Positions 9,075 through 15,961 of a stretch of DNA of 64,000 nucleotides are shown piece by piece (position 1 is the stretch's first letter; each line of letters opens with the position of its first letter). Origin of the DNA: Qipengyuania citrea (GTDB lineage Bacteria > Pseudomonadota > Alphaproteobacteria > Sphingomonadales > Sphingomonadaceae); NCBI RefSeq assembly GCF_024171405.1, contig NZ_JALJZT010000002.1, forward strand, positions 124,001 to 188,000, written 5' to 3'. The notes under the pieces were generated by a model. The model worked only from the letters and a program-made list of their open reading frames with translations, did not search any database and had not been told where the DNA came from. A program made the translations under genes and the position numbers.

Positions 9075-10910
9075 ATGACCGACCTTACAAAAATACGCAA
9101 TTTCAGTATCATCGCCCATATCGACCATGGCAAGTCGACGCTTGCCGACCGGCTGATCCAGCATTGCGGCGGGCTGACCGATCGCGAGATGTCCGAGCAA
9201 GTCCTTGATAACATGGACATTGAGAAGGAACGCGGGATCACGATCAAGGCGCAGACGGTGCGCCTCAACTATACCGCCAAGGATGGCGAGACCTATGAGC
9301 TCAACCTCATGGACACGCCCGGCCATGTCGACTTCGCTTATGAAGTCAGCCGCTCGCTCGCCGCGTGCGAAGGCGCGCTGCTGGTGGTCGATGCGGCGCA
9401 AGGCGTCGAGGCGCAGACGCTCGCCAATGTCTACCAGTCGATCGAGCACGACCACGAGATCCTCCCCGTCATCAACAAGATCGACCTCCCCGCCGCCGAA
9501 CCGCAGCGCGTCGCGGAGGAAATCGAGGAAATCGTCGGTATCGAGGCCACCGGCCCGTGGCAGGAAGGCGGCGCGGTGCTCACTAGCGCCAAGTCCGGCA
9601 TCGGCATCGAGGACACGCTCGAGGCGCTCGTCGCGCGCATTCCGCCCCCCACGGGCGACCGCGACGCGCCGCTCAAGGCCATGCTGGTCGACTCATGGTA
9701 CGACCCCTATCTCGGCGTGGTCATCCTCGTCCGCGTGATCGACGGCGCGATCAAAAAGGGCCTCAACGTCAAATTCATGCAGGGCGGCACGCAGCACCTG
9801 ATCGACCGTGTCGGCTGCTTCACTCCCAAGCGCACCGACCTGCCCGAACTGGGCCCGGGCGAGATCGGCTTCATCACCGCGCAGATCAAGGAAGTCGAAC
9901 AGGCGCGCGTCGGCGACACGATCACCACGGTGAAGGGCGGGGCGGTCAAGGCGCTGCCCGGCTACAAGGAAGTCCAGCCGGTGGTGTTCTGCGGGCTGTT
10001 CCCCGTCGACGCCGCCGATTTCGAGAAGCTGCGCGAAAGCATCGGCAAGCTGCGGCTCAACGATGCCAGCTTCAGCTTCGAGGCCGAAAGCAGCGCCGCG
10101 CTGGGCTTCGGCTTCCGCGCGGGCTTCCTCGGCCTGCTGCACCTCGAGATCATCCAGGAACGCCTCACGCGCGAATACGATCTCGACCTGATCACCACCG
10201 CCCCCTCGGTGGTCTACCGCATCCAGCTCAACAAGTCGCGGACCGACCCGGCGCAGGAGCTGATGCTTCACAACCCCGCCGACTATCCCGATCCCAGCCG
10301 TATCGAGCAGATCGAGGAGCCGTGGATCAAGGCGGTGATCTACACCCCCGACGAATATCTCGGCTCGATCCTCAAGCTGTGCCAGGACCGCCGCGGCATC
10401 CAGGTCGATCTGACCTATGTCGGCGGCCGCGCGCAGGTGACCTACGAACTCCCGCTCAACGAAGTGGTGTTCGATTTCTACGACCGTCTGAAATCGATCA
10501 GCCGCGGCTATGCCAGCTTCGACTATGAACAGATCGGCCTGCGCGAGGGCGACCTCGTCAAGATGAGCATCCTGGTGAACAACGAACCGGTCGACGCGCT
10601 GTCGATGATCGTCCACCGCGATGTCGCCGAAAGCCGCGGGCGCGGCATGTGCGAACGGCTGAAAGACCTCATCCCGCGGCACCTGTTCAAGGTGCCCATC
10701 CAGGCCGCGATCGGCGGCAAGGTGATCGCGCGCGAAACCATCGCCGCGATGCGCAAGGACGTGACCGCCAAATGCTATGGCGGCGACATCAGCCGCAAGA
10801 AAAAGCTGCTCGAAAAGCAGAAGAAGGGCAAGGCCCGGATGCGCGAGTATGGCAATGTGAGTATCCCGCAGGAGGCGTTCATCGCCGCGCTGCGCATGGG
10901 CGAGGAATAG
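9075..10910 (+). CDS. lepA: Elongation factor 4 (LepA), ribosomal back-translocase GTPase
   Basis: 611 residues, full length for EF-4. G1 is AHIDHGKST (14-22), G3 is DTPGHVDF, and G4 is NKIDLP. The elongation-factor domains follow, then the LepA-specific C-terminal domain ([44 protein letters not shown]) and a tail ending LRMGEE. It acts on stalled or mis-translocated ribosomes. The start ATG at 9075 gives the canonical [20 protein letters not shown]. The last codons recur in degenerate form twice in the 600 bases downstream, which suggests the 3' end served as an integration site (see the island entry). Confidence 0.98.
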   Translation: MTDLTKIRNFSIIAHIDHGKSTLADRLIQHCGGLTDREMSEQVLDNMDIEKERGITIKAQTVRLNYTAKDGETYELNLMDTPGHVDFAYEVSRSLAACEGALLVVDAAQGVEAQTLANVYQSIEHDHEILPVINKIDLPAAEPQRVAEEIEEIVGIEATGPWQEGGAVLTSAKSGIGIEDTLEALVARIPPPTGDRDAPLKAMLVDSWYDPYLGVVILVRVIDGAIKKGLNVKFMQGGTQHLIDRVGCFTPKRTDLPELGPGEIGFITAQIKEVEQARVGDTITTVKGGAVKALPGYKEVQPVVFCGLFPVDAADFEKLRESIGKLRLNDASFSFEAESSAALGFGFRAGFLGLLHLEIIQERLTREYDLDLITTAPSVVYRIQLNKSRTDPAQELMLHNPADYPDPSRIEQIEEPWIKAVIYTPDEYLGSILKLCQDRRGIQVDLTYVGGRAQVTYELPLNEVVFDFYDRLKSISRGYASFDYEQIGLREGDLVKMSILVNNEPVDALSMIVHRDVAESRGRGMCERLKDLIPRHLFKVPIQAAIGGKVIARETIAAMRKDVTAKCYGGDISRKKKLLEKQKKGKARMREYGNVSIPQEAFIAALRMGEE

Positions 10911-10995
10911 CCCCGCGCCCCCGGCGCCAGTGCTGTCCAGCCCCCATCAGCCCGCGGCTCACCCCGCCGGCCAACCAGAAAAGAGATTACCGCTT

Positions 10996-11322
10996 ATGTC
11001 CGGATATAAGGACCCCAATCTGCAAGACCGCCTCGCCCTGGCGCAGAAGGCGCGCGAGGAGGCGCTGAAGAAGCTGGCCGCCGCGCCCAAGCTCGACGAG
11101 GCGACGATTGCCAAGCGCAAGGCCGCACAGGAAGCGCGCGAAGCCGCCATCGCCGAAAAGAGCGCCGCCAAGCGCGCCGCGATCGCGCAGGCCAAGGCCG
11201 AAAAGCAGGCCGCCGCCAAGGCCAAGGCCGAAGCCGACGCGGTGCCCGCCCCGACCGAAGCCGAACTGAAGGCCGCGCGCGACGCGAAATACGCGGCGCG
11301 GAAGAAGCGGAAGAAGGGGTAG
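10996..11322 (+). CDS. Small Lys/Ala/Glu-rich protein (DUF6481-like)
   Basis: 108 residues, almost wholly helical and highly charged: MSGYKDPNLQDRLALAQKAR, then repeated AKRKAAQEAREAA / AKAEKQAAAKAKAEA stretches and a basic end (ARKKRKKG). It looks like the short DUF6481-type proteins frequent in sphingomonads; function unknown, possibly nucleic-acid binding (inference from charge). The start at 10996 is preceded by AAGAGA; a frame opening 22 codons earlier has no such site. It lies 85 bases after lepA and may be co-transcribed with it. Confidence 0.7.
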   Translation: MSGYKDPNLQDRLALAQKAREEALKKLAAAPKLDEATIAKRKAAQEAREAAIAEKSAAKRAAIAQAKAEKQAAAKAKAEADAVPAPTEAELKAARDAKYAARKKRKKG

Positions 11323-11351
11323 GGGCGAGCGGGGGGCGGTGCGATACGATC

Positions 11352-11372
11352 CTACGTATGGGCGAAGAGTAG
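11352..11372 (+). pseudogene. Remnant of a lepA 3' end (copy 1)
   Basis: Seven codons read L-R-M-G-E-E-stop, identical in protein to the last codons of the resident lepA but with four synonymous changes (CTA CGT ATG GGC GAA GAG TAG). The upstream frame shows no further match. Short, so chance is possible, but it lies just before a longer remnant. Confidence 0.45.
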
Positions 11373-11402
11373 GTCTTATTCCGAGGATGCTGGATCGCCC
11401 GT

Positions 11403-11495
11403 ATGTCGGCTCGTCCCGCGCAGACAGGGCGGAATGTGACTATCCCGCAGGACGGGTTTAGTGTTGCGCTGCGGATCAGGGAGGAACGAGGGTAG
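11403..11495 (+). pseudogene. Remnant of a lepA 3' end (copy 2)
   Basis: A 31-codon frame starting ATG at 11403 contains NVTIPQDGFSVALRIREE, aligning without gaps to the resident LepA C-terminus [18 protein letters not shown]. Over those 54 bases I count 12 mismatches. The frame ends in TAG two codons after the point where lepA stops. It is far too short to be a gene and is best read as a decayed duplicate of the lepA 3' end, probably from another strain. Confidence 0.7.
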
Positions 11496-11552
11496 CTTCG
11501 TGCTACGAATATTGGGTTGGGTCGCTATTCTCGTCTGCTTTTTTCCAAGGCC

Positions 11553-11580
11553 TTGTGTTTCGGATACAAGCCCCTAGAAT
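11553..11580 (+). promoter_or_regulatory. Candidate promoter of the island operon
   Basis: TTGTGT (11553-11558) and TAGAAT (11575-11580), 16 bases apart, fit a sigma-70-type promoter. CTTGT and ACAAG (11552-11556 / 11566-11570) form an inverted repeat inside it that could be an operator. The rest of the 11323-11632 gap holds the two lepA remnants and an SD-like purine run before the methyltransferase. Confidence 0.4.
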
Positions 11581-11632
11581 CCTGCGAAATTCTACAGATT
11601 GAAGTGGGCGGACCCAAAGGGGGGGAGGGGCA

Positions 11633-12823
11633 ATGCGCTACATGGGCACCAAGCGTCACCTGACCGCGCAAATAATGGAGTTGTGCGGGAAAAGCCGTGA
11701 CGGCCCGCTGCTCGACCTATTCGCGGGTACCTGCTCGGTCGGGAGGGCTTTGTCACCCCAGCGCAATGTTTGGTGCAATGACGCGCAGTTTTTTGCGTCG
11801 CAGCTTGCTACCGCGATTTTTACTTCGGTTTCGTTGCCGCCAAATGCGGACTCTATCGCGTCTAGTTGGGCGATGCCGATTGCCGCTGAAGAGATCGCCC
11901 TCTCGGAGGGCCACGTTGGGCTGGCCAAAGCCGAAAGTGATGCCGTTCGTGGGCAGGACTTGCGAGCCGCACAACGCATCTTCGAAAAATGCAATGCTGC
12001 CGCGCAGGAGTTGTCGAGGGAGAGGTTGGAGCCACCGCAGGCACTTCTCACTGCCTTGTATGGGGGGACATATTTTTCCATTAGCCAGGCGCTCGAAATG
12101 GATGCAATCCGTTCCGTAATATCTCGCTGCTCTCGAAGCGGTGAGATTGATCAGGATGAAGAGCGGTGGCTGCTTCTCGCCATGTGTGAGGCCGCCGATC
12201 GAATCGCAAATACTACTGGTCACTTTGCGCAATCACTATTTCCAAAAGACTCTAACTTCTCGCGCTATTCGCGGCAAAGGGATCGATCATTTAGATACGA
12301 GTGGTTGGCCTCATTGAAACGGCTGATGCCAATCGGTGGCCGTAATTGGCGGACGAAAAATATGGCCTTCCGAGGAGACGCCCTTGAGTGCCTCGAGAAT
12401 CTAAAGAGCAATAGCGTACGACCAGCGATCGTCTACGCCGATCCGCCCTACACAAAAGACCAATACTCACGCTATTACAGCGTGCTCGAGACAATCATGC
12501 TGGGCGATTTCCCAGAGCTGACTGGTCGCGGATTGGTTAGAAAAGATGGGTTCAAATCTCAATTTTCGCAAACTTCTTCCGTAGAAGGATCGCTGATTTC
12601 TTTAATTGAAGGGGCGATGAATTTGGATGCTGATCTCATTATAAGCTATCCATCAAACGGTCTATGTGGGAACGCTGAGGAACTTGTGGTTGAAACGTCG
12701 CGCATTGCGTGTGGACGACTGCCTGAAATAGCAGAAGTTCAACATATTCACTCAAGCCTTGGTGCTTCTAAAGGTAAGGCGAAAGCTGCCGTAATCGAGA
12801 AATTATACAGGATAGCAGCGTGA
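11633..12823 (+). CDS. D12-class DNA N6-adenine methyltransferase
   Basis: 396 residues. MRYMGTKRHL is the YxGxK opening of D12 (Dam/FokI-like) methylases. DLFAGTCSVG (28-37) is the SAM-binding motif, and DPPYTKDQYSRYYSVLET (from 270) contains the catalytic DPPY. The extended DPPYT..QYSR.Y..LET form is, as I recall it, that of alpha-class type II/IIS modification enzymes rather than housekeeping Dam. A strong purine SD (GGGGGGAGGGG) precedes ATG 11633. Its stop overlaps the next start (TGATG), so it heads a three-gene operon with a ParB-like protein and an RNxxxH protein. Codon use is AT-rich compared with the flanks. It probably protects host DNA from, or marks targets for, its partners (inference). 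Confidence 0.85.
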   Translation: MRYMGTKRHLTAQIMELCGKSRDGPLLDLFAGTCSVGRALSPQRNVWCNDAQFFASQLATAIFTSVSLPPNADSIASSWAMPIAAEEIALSEGHVGLAKAESDAVRGQDLRAAQRIFEKCNAAAQELSRERLEPPQALLTALYGGTYFSISQALEMDAIRSVISRCSRSGEIDQDEERWLLLAMCEAADRIANTTGHFAQSLFPKDSNFSRYSRQRDRSFRYEWLASLKRLMPIGGRNWRTKNMAFRGDALECLENLKSNSVRPAIVYADPPYTKDQYSRYYSVLETIMLGDFPELTGRGLVRKDGFKSQFSQTSSVEGSLISLIEGAMNLDADLIISYPSNGLCGNAEELVVETSRIACGRLPEIAEVQHIHSSLGASKGKAKAAVIEKLYRIAA

Positions 12824-13779
12824 TGGCCGGCGCGAAAAGCACATTAAGGCAAATTTCGCCACTCAAGATTCAACCGAACCCGGAAAACCCACGCCTTATT
12901 TTTCGGCAGGAGGAGATGGACAGCCTTCTTAGGTCTATAGATCGGCATGGGATTCAGGTCCCCGTTACTGTCTACGAAGACGGTGGTCAGTTTTACTTGC
13001 TTGATGGTGAGCGGCGGTGGAGGTGCGCGAGCAAACTGAACCTCTCATCTATACCGTGTATCATTAAAGAAAAGCCGACAGAACTTCAAAATTTGGTTTT
13101 GATGTATAATATCCACGCCCTTCGTGAGCAGTGGGATTATTTTACTATCGCTTCTAAACTTGAACGAGTTATTGATCTATTTAAGGAAGAGAATGGAGAG
13201 GAGCCCAATGAGCGGGTTCTGTCGGAACTAACCGGACTTACAATCGGTGCCATTCGGCGTTGCCAAGCGCTGCTGGGGCTTCCTGAGCGCTTCAAAGAAA
13301 TGCTTATGATCGAGCTCGAGAAACCGAAAGCTCATCAGAGAATTACAGAAGATTTTTTCATAGAAATGGAAAAATCTCTTAAGGCGGTGGTGAAGAGAAT
13401 TCCGAAGTATGGAAGCAGACTAGACGAGGTCAGAGATACGCTAATTGAAAAGTTTCGCTCGAAAACTATTGGAGCTGTAACTGATTTTAGGATGCTATCC
13501 AAAATCGCGACGGCTGTTGAAAACCTGGGGGTTGCTCAAAAGCAAGCCGAACGAGAAATCGATAAGGTATTTGATAGAAAAACGAAGTATAGCATACAGG
13601 ATGCTTATACTAGGTCAGTTCAGTTTGAGTATGTCGAAAGGAAAATTGAGCGGGAGGCGACAAATCTGATCGAGTTTCTAGGGGAGATTATCGAGGACGA
13701 CAGGTCTAGTGAGTTAAATCAAGATGTGATCAGCGAACTTCGCCAATTACAAGATCTCCTTAAGAAGATTCTGGGTTAG
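12823..13779 (+). CDS. ParB/Spo0J-like N-terminal domain protein, non-partition context
   Basis: 318 residues from ATG 12823 (a GTG one codon earlier is possible). The N-terminal 90 residues are a ParB/sulfiredoxin-type domain: ISPLKIQPNPENPR, IDRHGIQVPVTV, then GERRWRCASKL with GERRWR at 62-67, the C-motif that binds CTP in chromosomal ParB. A helix-turn-helix-like region follows (LSELTGLTIGAIRRCQALLG), then a long charged helical C-terminus (about 190-318) with coiled-coil character. No parA gene is nearby, so plasmid partition is unlikely. The overlap with the methyltransferase gene suggests they work together, perhaps as a DNA-sliding or nicking specificity factor (inference). Confidence 0.8.
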   Translation: MAGAKSTLRQISPLKIQPNPENPRLIFRQEEMDSLLRSIDRHGIQVPVTVYEDGGQFYLLDGERRWRCASKLNLSSIPCIIKEKPTELQNLVLMYNIHALREQWDYFTIASKLERVIDLFKEENGEEPNERVLSELTGLTIGAIRRCQALLGLPERFKEMLMIELEKPKAHQRITEDFFIEMEKSLKAVVKRIPKYGSRLDEVRDTLIEKFRSKTIGAVTDFRMLSKIATAVENLGVAQKQAEREIDKVFDRKTKYSIQDAYTRSVQFEYVERKIEREATNLIEFLGEIIEDDRSSELNQDVISELRQLQDLLKKILG

Positions 13780-13783
13780 AAAC

Positions 13784-14626
13784 GTGACAGATGTCTCACT
13801 AACCTCCGGAACGGATTGGCTTCGCGACGCGGCGGAAAGTCACTTCAAGGATGTCTATCAGCTCGGCTCGGTGTCGGGGCCTGAGCAAATTGATGCAAAG
13901 CTTCAATGGGTCCCAGACTTCCACTTTTTGATCCATGACCACCTAATGGTGGCAGTTGAGGTGTCAGAGACTGCATATCCTGCGATATTGGCCATCCGAA
14001 GGGTTGATCTCGAGAAGCTGCAATTTCCGGTCTCAGTTTACAGCGTTTGCCCGGAGCAAGTTTACCTGGCTGAGCAAGCGGACGCGAAGCGGTTGATCAA
14101 CGATGGGTATGGGCTGCTCACAGTTGATGACGAAGGATTCGTTCAAAAGCGAGCTTCGCCAACGCCAATTCTGCAGGTAATTCACCAAGAGGAATTTAAG
14201 GAACGCATTGCTCCCCTGCCACAATCAGCTCGAAAACGATTAGCTCGTTGCTTTGAGGCGTACACACAGAATCCTCCGCTCGGGGTTTCTGATATCACCG
14301 AGGTAGTTGAGGGCATGGTCCTTAAAGCCGGACGTTCTGCGGCCAACAAGGGTTGGATTGAAAAGAAGAACGCTAAACCGGGCAATCCATTTGCCACTCT
14401 CAAAGCTATGCAGGGGTCAGCGCAGATACAGAACTGCCTAGCCGCTGTAGGCGGAGTGCAAGCGTATGTTTCCACATGGCGTAATCTTAGCCACCACTTC
14501 CCAAAAAACCGCAAGAAAGCGGGTCAAAAGTATCGAGAATGCAGACATGCATTCATCGATGGAATTCACCATATTCAAAGTTTCAAGGAGTGCATGGGCA
14601 AGTTAGGGATACGCGTTACCTTTTAG
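13784..14626 (+). CDS. Unrecognised protein with RNxxxH (HEPN-like) motif, putative effector
   Basis: 280 residues from GTG 13784, 4 bases after the ParB-like gene; no strong SD. I do not recognise the family. The N-terminal half (about 40-125) alternates strands and helices: PDFHFLIHDHLMVAVEVSET, a helix, FPVSVYSVCPE, a helix, GYGLLTVDDEGFV. This resembles a restriction-endonuclease-like core in which the usual ExK reads EVS. The C-terminal half is helical and contains WRNLSHHFPK, where R233-N234...H238 fits RNxxxH of HEPN ribonucleases. It could be the toxic effector of the operon; a restriction enzyme is the alternative. Composition is AT-rich like its partners. Confidence 0.6.
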   Translation: MTDVSLTSGTDWLRDAAESHFKDVYQLGSVSGPEQIDAKLQWVPDFHFLIHDHLMVAVEVSETAYPAILAIRRVDLEKLQFPVSVYSVCPEQVYLAEQADAKRLINDGYGLLTVDDEGFVQKRASPTPILQVIHQEEFKERIAPLPQSARKRLARCFEAYTQNPPLGVSDITEVVEGMVLKAGRSAANKGWIEKKNAKPGNPFATLKAMQGSAQIQNCLAAVGGVQAYVSTWRNLSHHFPKNRKKAGQKYRECRHAFIDGIHHIQSFKECMGKLGIRVTF

Positions 14627-14638
14627 GGATGTTGGACA

Positions 14639-15493
14639 TTAGTCTTGGCTGTCATCCTTGATCGACCGACAGCGAGGGCCGCTGTCCTCAACTGGCTCCT
14701 CCGGCACCTCCCTTGCGCCCCTCTCCGGCAACGGTAACGGCATCGCCTCGTCCGCCTCGCCCCACTGCGCCTCGGGGTTCTGGTAGAGCTCGTGCTCGGG
14801 GTCGTCGTAGCAGAGGTAGCCTTCCTCGCGGTCGAGCGCCTCCAGCCGCCGGTATTCCTTCCACGCGGCGCGGGTGCGGGGGCTTAGCTGGGCGTACCAG
14901 TTCTCGTAGGACGCGTTCAGCTTGGTGTTGAGCGAGCGCAGCGTCTCTGCCTCTTCCTCGCCCGCGGCGGCGTTGCGCTCGGCCTCCCATTCCGTGCGCC
15001 ATTGCTGCTTGAGCCGCTCGAGCTCCATCTTGCCCACCGCGTTGAGGCCCTTGGGCTTGCCTTCGGCAAAGCGCTCGGGCGCGCGGTTGCGCAGCATGAA
15101 CATCAGCAGCCGGTCGTTATGCACCGTGCGGCTGCCGACGAGCTTGCCATAGGAATAGACCGGCACCTCGACCCCGTTCAGCGCGCGGTCCATCGCGACA
15201 TCCTCGATCCGCTGCATGCCGAGATCGAGCGCGGCCTGCCATGCGGCGCGGAAGCTGGCGGCCTCGGGGTGGCGGCGCAGGAGGTAGGCGCCGACTTCGG
15301 CACGGCCGACCGCGCGGCAGGCGCTGGCGACGCTGCCGGTATCCGCCAGCGCCTCGATAAAGGCGCGCTGGACCTGCGGCTTCCACCCGTTCGACCGCTC
15401 GCGCAGGCGCGGGACGGGGGTGAAGGCGGGCAACGTGCCGCGCGCGGTGTGGGGGTGTTGGGTGGGGTTGGGGTCGGGGTTCGGGTGGTCCAT
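14639..15493 (-). CDS. Hypothetical protein with terminase-small-subunit-like helix-turn-helix
   Basis: 284 residues from ATG 15493 (MDHPNPDPNP). About residues 25-60 read as a helix-turn-helix (VQRAFIEALADTGSVASACR), followed by a region with NDRLLMFMLRNRAPERF, a pattern I associate with stand-alone phage-terminase-small-subunit-like proteins of sphingomonads. The C-terminal half is charged and helical. The open frame continues upstream, but that part would translate a GGA repeat as polyproline and a palindrome, so I left it out; no clear SD marks the start. No other phage genes are nearby. It runs toward the island and has the host's high GC. Confidence 0.55.
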   Translation of the reverse strand: MDHPNPDPNPTQHPHTARGTLPAFTPVPRLRERSNGWKPQVQRAFIEALADTGSVASACRAVGRAEVGAYLLRRHPEAASFRAAWQAALDLGMQRIEDVAMDRALNGVEVPVYSYGKLVGSRTVHNDRLLMFMLRNRAPERFAEGKPKGLNAVGKMELERLKQQWRTEWEAERNAAAGEEEAETLRSLNTKLNASYENWYAQLSPRTRAAWKEYRRLEALDREEGYLCYDDPEHELYQNPEAQWGEADEAMPLPLPERGAREVPEEPVEDSGPRCRSIKDDSQD

Positions 15494-15548
15494 CTGCGGG
15501 GATGGAGCAGATTTGGCGCGTGTAGGAAAATTCGGGGAGGGGGGAGAG

Positions 15549-15569
15549 GGAGGAGGAGGAGGAGGAGGA
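15549..15569 (+). repeat. (GGA)7 trinucleotide repeat
   Basis: Seven perfect GGA units in the gap between the divergent genes at 15493 and 15962, within a purine-rich stretch from about 15533 to 15573. Likely variable in length between strains. Confidence 0.8.
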
Positions 15570-15574
15570 GGGGT

Positions 15575-15830
15575 CTTTGTTTTGCGAACCCGCATCCGCG
15601 GGTTCGTCCTCGCTAGATGTGCAGCAAGCTGCACCCGCTGCGGGCGGGCGGTCGCCCTTGCCTCGCCTGCGGCTCGGGATCATCGCGACCCGCTATCCTA
15701 CCGCGCGAGTCCCGTTCGCGACCAGCGAACGGCAAGGCCGACCGGCCGCCCGCAGGGGCCCGCAGGAGCGCAGCGACGGAGGAACAGCCCCGAGGATGCG
15801 CCCGCGGATGCGGGTGCGTAACACAAAAAA
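15575..15830. repeat. 256-base imperfect palindrome (MITE- or REP-like element)
   Basis: The outer arms 15575-15613 and 15792-15830 are inverted copies sharing ACCCGCATCCGCGGG. Inner segments 15638-15663 and 15732-15757 are also inverted copies (CTGCGGGCGG...CTTGCC). The centre carries CCGTTCGC / GCGAACGG (15712-15719 / 15725-15732) around 5 bases. The whole could fold as one long hairpin. No gene is supported in it. It fills most of the 15494-15961 gap; the remainder before 15962 would hold the promoter of the Tad-type cluster, where I see no convincing motif. Confidence 0.6.
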
Positions 15831-15961
15831 CTCCCCCGCAGATCCGGTGGGTATGCGAAATCTCTCCACCCGCTTACCGAATCTTAACCTCATCACGATA
15901 ACGATCAGGCGGGGGCGGTACATCGGTGCCGGGTCCAACCCCATTTCGAAAGTGTTGACCG

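Larger units (their letters stand above)
11330..14638. mobile_element. Low-GC genomic island at the lepA side, no integrase seen
   Basis: Between the DUF6481-like gene and the minus-strand gene at 14639, base composition drops sharply: 13561-13620 has 20 G+C of 60, against 39 of 60 at 26521-26580. The left edge holds two degenerate copies of the lepA 3' end, the usual trace of elements that insert at a gene end and rebuild it. The payload is three adjoining genes (methyltransferase, ParB-like, RNxxxH protein). No recombinase, transposase or clear right-hand repeat is visible, so the boundaries are approximate. Acquisition by transfer is an inference from composition and the remnants. Confidence 0.65.

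Noticed and set aside
12823-13779. Plasmid origin or partition locus
   Set aside because: A ParB-like gene alone is not enough: there is no parA, no rep gene and no iteron-like repeats.
14639-15493. Prophage remnant based on the terminase-like helix-turn-helix
   Set aside because: No large terminase, portal or capsid genes nearby, and the gene has host-like GC; such genes also occur alone.
15533-15573. Possible CRISPR-like array
   Set aside because: It is a simple GGA trinucleotide repeat without spacers, and no cas genes are present.
15494-15634. Polyproline N-terminal extension of the gene at 14639-15493
   Set aside because: It only translates the GGA repeat and part of the palindrome; no SD and no plausible protein sequence.
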